In this document: positions 48,625 to 62,340 of the stretch, piece after piece | Numbering within the stretch: position 1 is the first letter of the stretch | Layout of the letters: each line of letters starts with the position of its first letter | Assembly: GCA_022376925.1 (NCBI GenBank) | Contig: JAIOJX010000006.1 | Span: 57,252,658 to 57,316,657 of the forward strand | Direction of reading: 5' to 3' | Length of the DNA stretch: 64,000 nt | DNA from: Tragulus kanchil | Lineage: Eukaryota; Chordata; Mammalia; Artiodactyla; Tragulidae | Translations under genes and position numbers: made by a program | Notes under the pieces: generated by a model | The model's input: only the letters and a program-made list of their open reading frames with translations | The model's database searches: none | What the model was told of the DNA's origin: nothing

Positions 48625-49345
48625 TACACCTGGGTTGAGTGGAGTCTTAATTGCCTCAACGAAGCCAAAGGTAATGGAGCACTTTTCACTGATAAAACAT
48701 CTTCCCTTCGGTTTTGAATCAGCACATGGAAGAAAGTGTTTTCCACTGGTCGTTTTCTCTCCATAGAGAAGGTCTGGAAAGGTGCTTTTGGTTTTGAAAC
48801 TTCTAGGTCCCCGTTTCAAACCAGGAAGTTATACCTGGATGTGAATTCCTTAAAGGGTGAGAAGGGAAAGTGAAACTAAAAGCATTTTCTGCTCGAGGCA
48901 AAGCCTCTTCTCCACAGATGGTGTTTCCATTTTCATAGCTGAATAGTTTCCTTAAGGTTTCTGGTATCAACTCTTTATCACTTACACCTGGGTTGAGTGG
49001 AGTCTTAATTGCCTCAACGAAGCCAAAGGTAATGGAGCACTTTTCACTGATAAAACATCTTCCCTTCGGTTTTGAATCAGCACATGGAAGAAAGTGTTTT
49101 CCACTGGTCGTTTTCTCTCCATAGAGAAGGTCTGGAAAGGTGCTTTTGGTTTTGAAACTTCTAGGTCCCCGTTTCAAACCAGGAAGTTATACCTGGATGT
49201 GAATTCCTTAAAGGGTGAGAAGGGAAAGTGAAACTAAAAGCATTTTCTGCTCGAGGCAAAGCCTCTTCTCCACAGATGGTGTTTCCATTTTCATAGCTGA
49301 ATAGTTTCCTTAAGGTTTCTGGTATCAACTCTTTATCACTTACAC
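48625..49345 (-). repeat. Near-identical neighbouring monomers, pair 28
   Basis: Offset 358, no difference seen. Both share TTTTCACTGATAAAACATC. Confidence 0.9.
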
Positions 49346-49540
49346 GTGGGTGAATGGGAGTCTTAAATGGCTCAATAAGGCCAATGGGAAGGTAGCACCT
49401 TATTTGGAAAAACCATTTTCCCTTCAGTTTTAAAGCAGAAAATGGAAGAATGTGTCCTCCACTGGCCGTTGTCACTCCATACAGAGGCTCTAGAAAGCTG
49501 CTTTTGGATATGAAACTTCTAGGTCCACGTTACAAAGCAG

Positions 49541-49571
49541 GAAGGTATATCTGGAAGTCAGATATACCTTC
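49541..49571. repeat. 13-bp perfect inverted repeat in one monomer
   Basis: GAAGGTATATCTG, then the 5-base loop GAAGT, then CAGATATACCTTC. The right arm replaces the usual GAATTCCCTTAGGGG stretch, so this monomer has lost its EcoRI site. Other monomers have only the left arm, so the right arm looks like a local inverted copy of it. Confidence 0.9.
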
Positions 49572-50237
49572 ATTGCAGTGAATAGTCAAGGTAAATTGAA
49601 CTAAAGGCATTTTCCTTTCGAGGCAAAGACTATTCTCCACAGATGGTTTTTCCCTTTTCATAGCTGAATAGTTTTCTTGAGGTTTCTGGTACCAACCATG
49701 CATCAGTTGCATTTGGGTGGAGTGGAGTCTTAACTGCCTCAACGAGGCCAATGGCAAAGTAGCACAATCCACACACACAAAAATCTTCCCTCCGGTTTTG
49801 AAACAGCACATAGAAGAAGGTGTACTCCACCAGTCGTTTAAACTCTATACAGAATGTGTAGAAAGACACTTTCGGTTGTGAAACTTCTAGGTCCACATTA
49901 CAAAGCAGGAATGTATACCCAGAAGTGAATTTTCTTAGAGGTGAGTATTAAAGGTAAATGGAACTAAAAGCATTTTCCTTTCGAGTTGAAGCCTCTTCTC
50001 CACAGAATGTGTTCCTGTTTATATAGCTGAATAGTTGCCTTGAGTTTTTTGTTACCAACCCTTTATCACTTAACCTTGGTGGAGTGGAATCTTAATTGGC
50101 TTAACTAGACCGTTGGAAATGTAGCACCTTCCACGGAAAAATCATCTTCCATTCGGTATGAACCAGCAAATGAAAGAATTTGTCCTCCACTGGTCGTTTT
50201 CACTCTATACAAAAGGTCTAAAGAGGTGCTTTCGCAT

Positions 50238-50984
50238 GTGAAACTTCTAGGTCCATGTTAAAATGTCGGAAGTTATACCGGAAATGAATTCACCTAGGGG
50301 TGAGTTGTAACAGCAAATGGAACTGAAACCATTTTCCTTTCGAGGCAAAGACTCTTCTCCACAGACGGTGTTTCCGTTTTTATAGCTGAAGAGTTTCAAT
50401 GAGGTTTCTGGTACCAACACCTTGTCGCTTACACCTGGGTGGAGTGGAGTCTTAATTGGCTCAATGAGGCCAAAGGCAGTGTTGCACTTTCCATGGAAAA
50501 ACCATCTTCCCTTCAGTTTAGAACCAGCACATGGAAGAAGGTGTCCTCCACTGGTTGTTTTCATTCCATACAGAAGATCTAAAAAGGTGCTTTCGGTTGT
50601 GAAACTTCTAGGTCCATGTTAAAATGTCGGAAGTTATACCGGAAATGAATTCACCTAGGGGTGAGTTGTAACAGCAAATGGAACTGAAACCATTTTCCTT
50701 TCGAGGCAAAGACTCTTCTCCACAGACGGTGTTTCCGTTTTTATAGCTGAAGAGTTTCAATGAGGTTTCTGGTACCAACACCTTGTCGCTTACACCTGGG
50801 TGGAGTGGAGTCTTAATTGGCTCAATGAGGCCAAAGGCAGTGTTGCACTTTCCATGGAAAAACCATCTTCCCTTCAGTTTAGAACCAGCACATGGAAGAA
50901 GGTGTCCTCCACTGGTTGTTTTCATTCCATACAGAAGATCTAAAAAGGTGCTTTCGGTTGTGAAACTTCTAGGTCCCCATTATC
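50238..50984 (-). repeat. Near-identical neighbouring monomers, pair 29
   Basis: Offset 361. Both share GTTAAAATGTCGGAAGTTAT. The unit belongs to a larger block related to 57.6-58.1 kb. Confidence 0.9.
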
Positions 50985-51316
50985 AAGCAGGAAGGTATAC
51001 ATGGAAGTGAATTCCCTTACCGGTGAGTAGTAAAGGTAAATGGAACTAAAGCCATTTTCCTTTCCAGGCAAAGGCTCTTCTCCACTGACGGTGTTTCCGT
51101 TTTCATAGCTGTATAGTTTCCTTGAGATTTCTGGTACCAACCCCTTATCTCTTACACCTGGGTGGAGTGAAGCCATAATTGGCCCATCGCGGGTAATAGC
51201 AATGTAGTTCCTTCCATGGAAATCCATCTTTACTTCGGTTTCGAACCAGCAAATGAATAAATGTGTCCTACAATGTTCATTTTCACTCCAAATGGAAGGT
51301 CTAGAAAGGTGCTTTC

Positions 51317-52056
51317 GGTTGTGAAACTTCTAGGTCCCTATTAAAAAGCTGGAAGGTATACCCAGAAATGGATTCCCATAAAAGTGAATAATATAGGCAA
51401 ATGGAATAAAAAGCATTTCCATTTCGAGGCAAAGCCTCTTCTCCAGAGATGGTGCTTTCGTTTTCATAGTTGAATAAATTCCTTGTGGTATCTGGTACCA
51501 ACAGCTTATCGCTTACACCTGGGTGGAGTCGAGTCTTAATTGGCTCAAAGAGGGCAATGACAATGGACCACTTTCCATGGAAAGACCATCTTCCCTTTGG
51601 TTTTGAACCGGCAAATGGAAGAATGTGTTTTTCATTGGTCATTTTCAATCCATATGGAAAGTCCAGAAAGGTGCATTAGGTTGTGAAACTTCTAGGTCCC
51701 TATTAAAAAGCTGGAAGGTATACCCAGAAATGGATTCCCATAAAAGTGAATAATATAGGCAAATGGAATAAAAAGCATTTCCATTTCGAGGCAAAGCCTC
51801 TTCTCCAGAGATGGTGCTTTCGTTTTCATAGTTGAATAAATTCCTTGTGGTATCTGGTACCAACAGCTTATCGCTTACACCTGGGTGGAGTGAGTCTTAA
51901 TTGGCTCACAGAGGGCAATGACAATGGACCACTTTCCATGGAAAGACCATCTTCCCTTTGGTTTTGAACCGGCAAATGGAAGAATGTGTTTTTCATTGGT
52001 CATTTTCAATCCATATGGAAAGTCCAGAAAGGTGCATTAGGTTGTGAAACTTCTAG
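51317..52056 (-). repeat. Near-identical neighbouring monomers, pair 30
   Basis: Offset 362. One base is missing (GGAGTCGAGTC against GGAGTGAGTC) and one differs (CTCAAAGAGG against CTCACAGAGG). Confidence 0.9.
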
Positions 52057-52894
52057 TTCCCCATTTCAAAGCAGGAAGGTATACCCATAAGTGAAGGCCC
52101 TAGGGGAGAATAGTAAAGGTAAATGTAACCAAAAGCATTTTCCTTTCTAGGCAGAGCCTCTTCTCCACAGACGGTCTTTCCAATATCATATCTGAAGAGT
52201 ATCCTTGAGGTTTCTGGTAGCAACCTATTATCGCTTACACGTGAGTGGAGTGGAGTCTTAATTTGCTGAACAAATCCAATGGCAATGTAACCCCTTCCAA
52301 GGAAAAACCATCATCCCTTCGGTTTTGAAACGGCACATGGAAGAAGGTTTCCTCCACTGGTCGTTTTCACTCCATAGGGAAGGTCTAGAGAGGTGCTTTC
52401 GGTTGTGAAACTTCTAGGTCCCCATTATCAAGCAGGAAGGTGTGCCTGGAAGTGAGTTCCATTGCGGGTGAGCAGTAAAGGCAAATGGAAATGAAAGCAT
52501 TTTCCATTCGAGGCAAATCCTTTTCTCCACAGACACTGTTTGAGTTTTCATAGCTGAATAGTTTCCTTGAGGTGTCTGGTACGAACCCCTTATCGCTTAC
52601 ACCTGGGTGGAGTGGAGATTTAATTGGCTCAACGAGGCCTATGATAATGTAGCTCCTTGCAAGGAAAAACTGTCTTCCCTTCGGTTTTAAACGAACACAT
52701 GGAAGAATATGCCCTCCCCCCCGGTCGTTTTCCATCCATACAGAAGATCTTGAAAGGTGCGTTCGCTTCTGAAAATTCTATAGCCACATTAAAATGCACG
52801 AAGGTATACCCAGAAGAAAATTCCATTAGGGGTGAGTAGTAAAGGTAAATGGAACTAAAAGCATTTCCTTTTGAGGTGAAGCCTCTTCTCCACT

Positions 52895-53624
52895 GATGGT
52901 GTTTATGTTTTCATAGCTGAATAGTTACCTTCAGGTTTCTGGTAACAACCCTTATAGCTTATACCTGGGTGGATTGGAGTCTTAATTGGTTCAACGATGC
53001 CAATGGTAATGAAGCACCTTCCACGGAAAGACCATCTTCCCTTCGGTTTTGAACCAGCAAATGGAAGAATGTGTCCTCCACTGGTCATTTTCCTTCCATA
53101 CATTAGGACTGGAAAGGTGTTTTCGGTTGTGAAATTCTGGGTCCACATTACAATGCAGGAGGTTGTAACTGGAAGTGAATTTCCTTAGGGGTGAATAGCA
53201 AAGTTAAAAGGAACTGAAAGCATTTTCCTGTTGAGGCAAAGCCTCTTCTCCACAGATGGTGTTTATGTTTTCATAGCTGAATAGTTACCTTCAGGTTTCT
53301 GGTAACAACCCTTATAGCTTATACCTGGGTGGATTGGAGTCTTAATTGGTTCAACGATGCCAATGGTAATGAAGCACCTTCCACGGAAAGACCATCTTCC
53401 CTTCGGTTTTGAACCAGCAAATGGAAGAATGTGTCCTCCACTGGTCATTTTCCTTCCATACATTAGGACTGGAAAGGTGTTTTCGGTTGTGAAATTCTGG
53501 GTCCACATTACAATGCAGGAGGTTGTAACTGGAAGTGAATTTCCTTAGGGGTGAATAGCAAAGTTAAAAGGAACTGAAAGCATTTTCCTGTTGAGGCAAA
53601 GCCTCTTCTCCACAGATGGTGTTT
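52895..53624 (-). repeat. Near-identical neighbouring monomers, pair 31
   Basis: Offset 360, no difference seen. Both have GGTAACAACCCTTATAGC. Confidence 0.9.
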
Positions 53625-54477
53625 CCTTTTACATAGCTGAATAATTTCCTTGAGTTTTCTGGTGCCATATTCTTGTTGTTTGCACCTGGGTGGAATTGAG
53701 TCTTAATTGGCTCAATGAAGCCATTAGCAATGTGGCACCTTTCACGGGAAATCCATCTTCCCTTTGGCTTTGAACAAGCAAATGCAAAAATGTGTGTTCC
53801 ACTAGTCGTTTTCCCGCTATACGGAAGGTCTGGAATTGTGATTTCCGTTGTAAAATTTCTAGGTCCACATTGCAAAGCACGATGGTATACCCGGAAGTGA
53901 AGTCCCTTAGGGGTGAGTAGTAAAGGTAAATGGAACTAAAAGCATTTTCCTTTCAAAGTGAAGCCACTTCTCCTCAGATTGTGTTTTCATTTTCATAGCA
54001 GCATAGTTTCCTTTAGGGTTCTAGTTTCAAGCACTTATTGATTACACCTGGGTGGAGCGGAGTCTTAATTAACTCAGCGAGGTCAATGGCAATGTAGCAC
54101 CTTCCAGGGAAGAACCATCTTCCCTATGGTTTTGAACCAGCACATGGAAGAATGTGTCCTCCGCTGGTCGTTTTTCCTCCACATGTAAGGTCTGGAAAGG
54201 TGCTTTTGGTTGGGAAACTTCTAGGTCCACCTTACAAAGCAGGAGGGTATACCCAGAAGAGAATTCACTTACGGGTGAGTAGTAAAGGTAAATGAAACTA
54301 AAAGCATTTCCTTTCGAGGTGAAGCCTCTTCTCCACTGACAGTGTTTCCTTTTGCATAGCTGAATAGTTTTCAAGAGTTTTCTGGAACCAACCCCTTATC
54401 ACTTACACCTGGGTGGAATGAAGTCTTAATTGGTTCAACGAGGCAAATGGCAATGTAGCACCTTCCACTGAAAAACC

Positions 54478-55210
54478 ATCTTCCCTTGGTTTTTGACCCA
54501 GAAAAAATGGAAGAATGTGTCTTCCAATGGAAGTTTTGCCTTCATACAGAATGTCTGGCAATGGGCTATCGGTTGTGAAACTTCTAGGTCCACATTACAA
54601 AGCAGGAAGATGTACCGGGAAGTGAATTCCCTTAGGGTGAGTAGTAAAGGTAAACAGAACTAAAAGCATTTTCCTTTCCTGGCAGAGCCTCATCTACACA
54701 AACGGTGTCTGCATTTTCAAAGCTGTATAGTTTCCTTGAGGTTTTTGATACCAACCCGTTATCTCTTACACCTGAGTGCGGTGGAGTCTTAATTGGCTCA
54801 ATGAAGCCAATGGCAATTTACCACCTTTCACAGAAGAACAATCTTCCCTTGGTTTTGACCCAGAAAAATGGAAGAATGTGTCTTCCAATGGAAGTTTTGC
54901 CTTCATACAGAATGTCTGGCAATGGGCTATCGGTTGTGAAACTTCTAGGTCCACATTACAAAGCAGGAAGATGTACCGGGAAGTGAATTCCCTTAGGGTG
55001 AGTAGTAAAGGTAAACAGAACTAAAAGCATTTTCCTTTCCTGGCAGAGCCTCATCTACACAAACGGTGTCTGCATTTTCAAAGCTGTATAGTTTCCTTGA
55101 GGTTTTTGATACCAACCCGTTATCTCTTACACCTGAGTGCGGTGGAGTCTTAATTGGCTCAATGAAGCCAATGGCAATTTACCACCTTTCACAGAAGAAC
55201 AATCTTCCCT
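54478..55210 (-). repeat. Near-identical neighbouring monomers, pair 32
   Basis: Offset 361-363, with 1-bp differences in A and T runs at the start. Both share CTGGCAATGGGCTATCGG. Confidence 0.88.
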
Positions 55211-55967
55211 TCGGTTTTGAACCATCAAATTGAAGAATGTGTCCTGCACTGGTCTTTTTCACACCATACGGAATGTCTGGACAGATGCTTTCGGTGTGAA
55301 ACATCTAGGTCCACAATAGAAACAGGAAGGTGTACTCAGACGTGAATTCGCTTAGGGGTGAGTAGTAAAGGTAAATGGAACTAAAAGCATTTTCCTTCGA
55401 GATGAAGCCTATTCTCTGCAGACGTTTTTTCCGTTTTCATAGCTGAATAGTTTCCTTGTGGTTCCTGGTACCAACCCCTTATTGCTTGCACCTGGGCGGA
55501 ATGGAGTCTTAATTCGCTCAAGGAGGCCAATGGCAATGTAGCACTTTCCACGGAAAAACTATCTTCCCTTCGGTTCTGATGCAGCAAATGTAAGAATATG
55601 CCCTCCACTGGTCATTTTCCCTACATACGGAAGATCTGGAAAGGTACTTTTTGTTGTGCAATTTCTAGGTCCACATTACAAAGCACGAAAGTACACCCGG
55701 AAGTGAATTTACTTAGGGGTGAGTAGTAAAGGTAAATGGAAGTAAAAGCATTTTCATTTCGAGGTGAAGCCTGATCTCCACAGAAGTTGTTTCCATTTTC
55801 AAAGCTGAATAGATTCCTTGAGCTTTCTGGTAGCAACCGCTTATCGCTTACCTGTGGTTGGAGTGGAGTCTTAGTTGGCTCAACGAGGCCAATGGAATTG
55901 TAGCACCTTCCACAGAAAAACCATCTTTCCTTCGGTTTTGAAGCAGGACATTGAAGAATGTGTCCTT

Positions 55968-56696
55968 CACTGGTTGTTGTCCCTACATCAGGAAGGGCTG
56001 GAGAGGTACTTTCAGTTGTGAAAATTCTAGGTCCACATTGCAAAGCACAAAGGTATACATGGAAGTGAATTCCCTTAGAGGTGAGAAGTAAAGTAAATGT
56101 AACTAAAAGCAATTTCCTCTCAAGGCAAAGTCTCTTCTCCACAGGCTGTGTTTCCGTTTTCCTAGCTGAATAGTTTCTGTGAGTTTTCTAGTACCAACCG
56201 CTTATCACTTACACCTGGGATGAGTGGAGTCTTAATTGACTCAACGAAGCCAATGGCAACGTAGCACCTTCAACAGAAAAATCATCTTCCCTTCCGTTTT
56301 GAATCAGCAAATGGGAGAACGTATCCTCCACTGGTTGTTGTCCCTACATCAGGAAGGGCTGGAGAGGTACTTTCAGTTGTGAAAATTCTAGGTCCACATT
56401 GCAAAGCACAAAGGTATACATGGAAGTGAATTCCCTTAGAGGTGAGAAGTAAAGTAAATGTAACTAAAAGCAATTTCCTCTCAAGGCAAAGTCTCTTCTC
56501 CACAGGCTGTGTTTCCGTTTTCCTAGCTGAATAGTTTCTGTGAGTTTTCTAGTACCAACCGCTTATCACTTACACCTGGGATGAGTGGAGTCTTAATTGA
56601 CTCAACGAAGCCAATGGCAATGTAGCACCTTCAACAGAAAAATCATCTTCCCTTCCGTTTTGAATCAGCAAATGGGAGAACGTATCCTCCACTGGT
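55968..56696 (-). repeat. Near-identical neighbouring monomers, pair 33
   Basis: Offset 361. One difference (GGCAACGTAG against GGCAATGTAG). Both share CCCTACATCAGGAAGGGC. Confidence 0.9.
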
Positions 56697-57067
56697 AGTA
56701 TTCTCTCCATACAGAAGGTCTGGTAAGGTGCATTCGGTTGTGAAACTGCTAGGTCCATATTACAAAGCATGAAGATATACCCGGAAGTGAATTCCCCAAG
56801 GTGTGAGTAGTAAAGGTAAATGGAATTAAAAGCATTTTCCATTTGAGGTGAAGCCTCTTCTCTACAGACGGTGTTTCCATTTTCATAGTTAAGTAGGTTC
56901 CTTGAGGTTTCTGGTTCCAAAACCTTATGGCTTGCACCTGGGTGGAGTGGAGTCTTAATTGACTCAAGGAGGCCAGTGGCAATGCAGCACCTTCCACTGA
57001 AAAGCCATTTTCCCTTCTGTTTTGAACCTGCAAATGAAAGAATGTGTCCACCACTGGTCGTTCTCCT

Positions 57068-57789
57068 TCCATATTGAAGGTCTGGAATGGTGCTTTCGGT
57101 TGTGAAACTTTTAGGTCCACATTACAAAACACAAAGATATACCCCGAAGTGAATTCCCTTAGGATTGAGTAGTAAAGGTAAATGGAACTAAAAGCATTTT
57201 CCTTTCGAGTTGAAACCTCTTCTCCACAGAATATGTTACCATTTATATAGCTGAATAGTTGCCTTGAGGTTTCTGTTACCAACCCTTTATTGCTTAACCT
57301 GGGTGGAGTGAAATCTTAATTGGCTTAACTAGGCTGTTGGAAATGTTTCACCTTCCAAGGAAAAATCATCTTCCATTCGGTATGAACCAGCAAATGAAAG
57401 AATATGTCCTCCACTGGTCGTTTTCATTCCATATTGAAGGTCTGGAATGGTGCTTTCGGTTGTGAAACTTTTAGGTCCACATTACAAAACACAAAGATAT
57501 ACCCCGAAGTGAATTCCCTTAGGATTGAGTAGTAAAGGTAAATGGAACTAAAAGCATTTTCCTTTCGAGTTGAAGCCTCTTCTCCACAGAATATGTTACC
57601 ATTTATATAGCTGAATAGTTGCCTTGAGGTTTCTGTTACCAACCCTTTATTGCTTAACCTGGGTGGAGTGAAATCTTAATTGGCTTAACTAGGCTGTTGG
57701 AAATGTTTCACCTTCCAAGGAAAAATCATCTTCCATTCGGTATGAACCAGCAAATGAAAGAATATGTCCTCCACTGGTCGTTTTCATTC
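57068..57789 (-). repeat. Near-identical neighbouring monomers, pair 34
   Basis: Offset 360. One difference (GTTGAAACC against GTTGAAGCC). Confidence 0.9.
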
Positions 57790-58777
57790 TATACGAAAGA
57801 TCTAAAAAGGTTCTTTCACATGTGAAACTTCTAGGTCCATGTTACAAAGATGGAAGGTGTACCCGGAAGTGAATTCACCTAGGGGTGAGTTGTAACAGCA
57901 AATGAAACTAAAAGCATTTCCCTTTCCAGGCAAAGCCTCTTCTCCACAGACGGTGTTTCCGTTTTCATAGCTGAAGAGTTTCAATGAAGTTTCTGTTACC
58001 AACACCTTGTCGCTTACACCTGGGTGGAGTGGAGTCTTAATTGGCTCAATGAGGCCAAAGGCAATGTTGCACTTTCCATGGAAAAACAATCTTCCCTTCA
58101 GTTTAGAACCAGCACATGGAAGAAGGTGTCCTCGACTGGAAGTTCTCCCTCCATAGGGAAGGTCTGGATGGTGCTTTCGGTTGTGAAAGGTCTAGTTCCA
58201 CAGTGCAAATGAAGAAAGTATACCCAGAAGTGAATTCCTTTAGGGGAGAGTAGTAAAGGTAAATGCAGGTAGAAGCATTTTCCTTTCTAGGTGAAAGTTC
58301 TTCTCCACAGAAGGTGTTTCCTTTTTCATAGCTGAATAGGTTCCTTGAGGTGTCTAATCCATTATCACTTACACCTGGGTGGAGTGGAGTCTTAATTGGC
58401 TAAAAGAGGCCAATGGCTATGTAGCACCTTCCATGGAAAAACCACCTTCCCTTCGGTATTTTACCAGCACATGGAAGAATGTATCCTCCGCTGGTCATTT
58501 TCACTGCATACAGAAAATCTGCAAAGGTGCTTTTGGTTGTGAAACTTCTAGGTCCACATTGGATAGCACGAAGGTATATCCTGAAGTGAATTCACATAGG
58601 GGTGAGTAGTAAAGATAAATGAAAGATAAATGGAATTAAAAGCATTTTCCTTTCCAGGTGAAACCTCCTCTCCACAGACAGTGTTTGCCTTTGATGGCTG
58701 AAAAGTTTCCTTGAGGTTTCTGGCAGCAACCCCTTAACGCTTACACCTGGGTGGAGTGGAGTCCTAACTGGCTCAAT

Positions 58778-59411
58778 GAGGCCAATGGCAATGGTACCAC
58801 CTTTGACGGAAATTCCATCTTCCCTTCGGTTTTGAATCAGCACAAGGAAAAATGTTTCCTCCACTGGTCATTTTCCCTCCATACAGAGGGCCTGGAAAGG
58901 TGTATTCTGTTGTGAAACTTCTAGGTCCACATTATAAACAGGAAAGTATACCCGAAATGAATTCCCTTAGGGGTGAGCAGGAAAGGTAAATGGAACTAAA
59001 CATTTTTCATGACCAGTGAAGCCTCTTCTCCACAGATGGTGTTTCCGTTTTTATAGCTGAATAGTTTCCTTGAGGTTTCTTGTACCAATCCCTTAATGCT
59101 TATACCTGGGTGGAGTGGAGTATTAATTGGCTGAACGAGGCCAATGGCAATGGTACCACCTTTGACGGAAATTCCATCTTCCCTTCGGTTTTGAATCAGC
59201 ACAAGGAAAAATGTTTCCTCCACTGGTCATTTTCCCTCCATACAGAGGGCCTGGAAAGGTGTATTCTGTTGTGAAACTTCTAGGTCCACATTATAAACAG
59301 GAAAGTATACCCGAAATGAATTCCCTTAGGGGTGAGCAGGAAAGGTAAATGGAACTAAACATTTTTCATGACCAGTGAAGCCTCTTCTCCACAGATGGTG
59401 TTTCCGTTTTC
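58778..59411 (-). repeat. Partial duplicated monomer, pair 35
   Basis: Offset 359. The shared run 58778-59051 (274 bp) is followed by 86 bp that differ between copies. Both have ACCACCTTTGACGGAAATTC. Confidence 0.86.
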
Positions 59412-60086
59412 ATAGCTGAATAGTTTCCTTGAGGTGTCTAGTACCAACCCCTTATTGCTTACACCTAGGTGGAGTGGAGTTTTAATTGGCTCAACGAACC
59501 AATGGCAATGCAGCTCCCTGCACAGAGAAACCATCTTCCCTTCGGTTTTGAACCAGCAAATGGAAGAATGTGTCGTCCACCGGTCATTATCCATCCATAC
59601 ACAATATCTTGAAAGGTGCTGTCAGTTCTGAAACTTCTCATTCCCCATTACAAAGCATGAAGATATACCCTGCGGTGACTTCGCTTAGGGGTGAGTAGTG
59701 AAGGTAAATGGAACTGAAAGCTTTTTTCCTTTCGAGGTGAAGCCTCTTCTTCACAGTCGTTGTTTCCTTTTTCATAGCTGAATAGTTTCCTTTAGGTTTC
59801 TGCTACCAATACCTTATCATTTAAACTAATTTGGATTGGAGTCTTAACAGGCTCAATGAGGCCACTGACAATGTAGCACCTTCCATGGAAAAACAATCTT
59901 CCCTTCGCTTTTGATCCAGCAAATGGAATAATGTAGCCTCCACTGGTCGTTTTCACTCCATACGTATCATCTGGAAACGTGATTTCAGTTGTGAAACTTC
60001 TAGGACCACATTGCAAACACTAAGGTATAAATGGAAGTGAATTCCCTTAGGGGTGAATAGTAAAGGTAAATGTAACTAAAACCATA

Positions 60087-60824
60087 TTCCTTTCGATGCA
60101 AAACTCCAATCTCCACAGATGGTGTTACCATTTTCTTAAACGAATACTTTCCTTCAGGTTTCTGATACCAACCCCCTATTGCTTACACCTTGGTGGAGTG
60201 GAGTCTTAATTGGTGCAACGAGGCCAATGGCAATGCACCACCTTTGACGGAAACACCATCTGTCCTTTGGTTTTGAACCAGCAAATCGAAGAATGTGTCC
60301 TCCACTGGTCGTTTTCCCTCCATACAGAAGGTGTGGAAAGGTGCTTTTGGTTGTGAAACTGCTAGGTCCACATTACGAAGCATAAAGGTTTACACAGAAG
60401 TGAAATCCCTTAGGAGTGAGTAGTACAGGTAAATGGAACTAAAAGCATTTTCCTTTCGATGCAAAACTCCAATCTCCACAGATGGTGTTACCATTTTCTT
60501 AAACGAATACTTTCCTTCAGGTTTCTGATACCAACCCCCTATTGCTTACACCTTGGTGGAGTGGAGTCTTAATTGGTGCAACGAGGCCAATGGCAATGCA
60601 CCACCTTTGACGGAAACACCATCTGTCCTTTGGTTTTGAACCAGCAAATCGAAGAATGTGTCCTCCACTGGTCGTTTTCCCTCCATACAGAAGGTGTGGA
60701 AAGGTGCTTTTGGTTGTGAAACTGCTAGGTCCACATTACGAAGCATAAAGGTTTACACAGAAGTGAAATCCCTTAGGAGTGAGTAGTACAGGTAAATGGA
60801 ACTAAAAGCATTTTCCTTTCGATG
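60087..60824 (-). repeat. Near-identical neighbouring monomers, pair 36
   Basis: Offset 363, no difference seen. The unit is also related to the one at about 39.87-40.23 kb. Confidence 0.9.
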
Positions 60825-60948
60825 TGAAGCCTCTTCTCCATAGACGGTGTTTCCATTTTCACAGCGGAATAGTTTCCTTGAGGATTTTGGTACCAACCAC
60901 TTATTGCTTACACCTGGGTGTAGTGGAGTCTTAATTGGCTCAACGAGA

Positions 60949-61684
60949 CCAATGGAAATGTACCACTTTCGACAGAAAAACCATCTTCTCTTGGGTTTTG
61001 AAACAGCAAATGGAAGAATGTGTTCTGCACTGGTTGTTTTCCTTCCATACGGAAGGTCTGGAAAGGTGCTTTCGGTTGTGAAACTTCGAGGCCCACATTA
61101 CAAAGCATGAAAGTATTCTCAGATGTGAATTTGTTTAGGGGTGAATAGTAAAGGTAAATGGAGCTAAAAGCATTTTCCTTTCGAGACAAAGCCTCTTCTC
61201 CAAAGACGGTTTTTCCATTTTCATAGCTGAAAATTTTCCGTGAGGTTGCTGGTACCAACCCCACATGGCTTACACCTGGGTGGATTGGAGTCTTAATTTG
61301 CTCAACGAGGCCAATGGAAATGTACCACTTTCGACAGAAAAACCATCTTCTCTTGGGTTTTGAAACAGCAAATGGAAGAATGTGTTCTGCACTGGTTGTT
61401 TTCCTTCCATACGGAAGGTCTGGAAAGGTGCTTTCGGTTGTGAAACTTCGAGGCCCACATTACAAAGCATGAAAGTATTCTCAGATGTGAATTTGTTTAG
61501 GGGTGAATAGTAAAGGTAAATGGAGCTAAAAGCATTTTCCTTTCGAGACAAAGCCTCTTCTCCAAAGACGGTTTTTCCATTTTCATAGCTGAAAATTTTC
61601 CGTGAGGTTGCTGGTACCAACCCCACATGGCTTACACCTGGGTGGATTGGAGTCTTAATTTGCTCAACGAGGCCAATGGAAATG
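60949..61684 (-). repeat. Near-identical neighbouring monomers, pair 37
   Basis: Offset 362, shared run 60949-61322. Both have TATTCTCAGATGTGAATTTG, which lacks the EcoRI site. Confidence 0.9.
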
Positions 61685-62340
61685 TAGCAACTTCCACTTA
61701 AACACCATCTTCCCTTCAGTTTTGAACAAGCAAATAGAAGAATATGCCCTCCACTGGTCATTTTAACTTCATATGCAAGGTCTCAAAGGTGCTTTCAGTT
61801 GTGAAACTTCTAGGTCCACATTACAAAGCACGAAGTTATACCCAGAAGTGAGGTCAATTAGGGGTGAGTAGTAAAGGTAAATGAAACTAAAAACATTTTC
61901 CTTTCCAGACAGAACCTCTTCACTAAAAACAATGTCTGCATTTTCATAGCTGTATAGTTTCCTTGAGGTTTCTGGTACCAACCCGTTATCTCTTACACCT
62001 GGGTTGAGTGGAGTCTAAATTTTCTCAAAGAGGCCAATGTCAATTTGCCGCCTTCCATGGAGGAACAATCCTCACTTAGGTTTTGAACCAGCAAATGTAA
62101 GAATGTGTTCTGCACTGGTCTTTTTCACTCTATACAGAAGTCCGGAAAGGTGCTTTCGGTTGTGAAATTTCTAGGTCCACATTACAAACAGGAAGGTGTA
62201 CTCAGAAATGAATTTGCTTATGGGTGACTAGTAAAGGTAAATGGAGCTAAAAGCATTTTCCTTTCGAGGCAAAGCCTCTTCTCCACAGACGGTGTTTTCA
62301 TTTTCATAGCTGAATAATTTTCTTGAGGTTTCTCGTAGCA

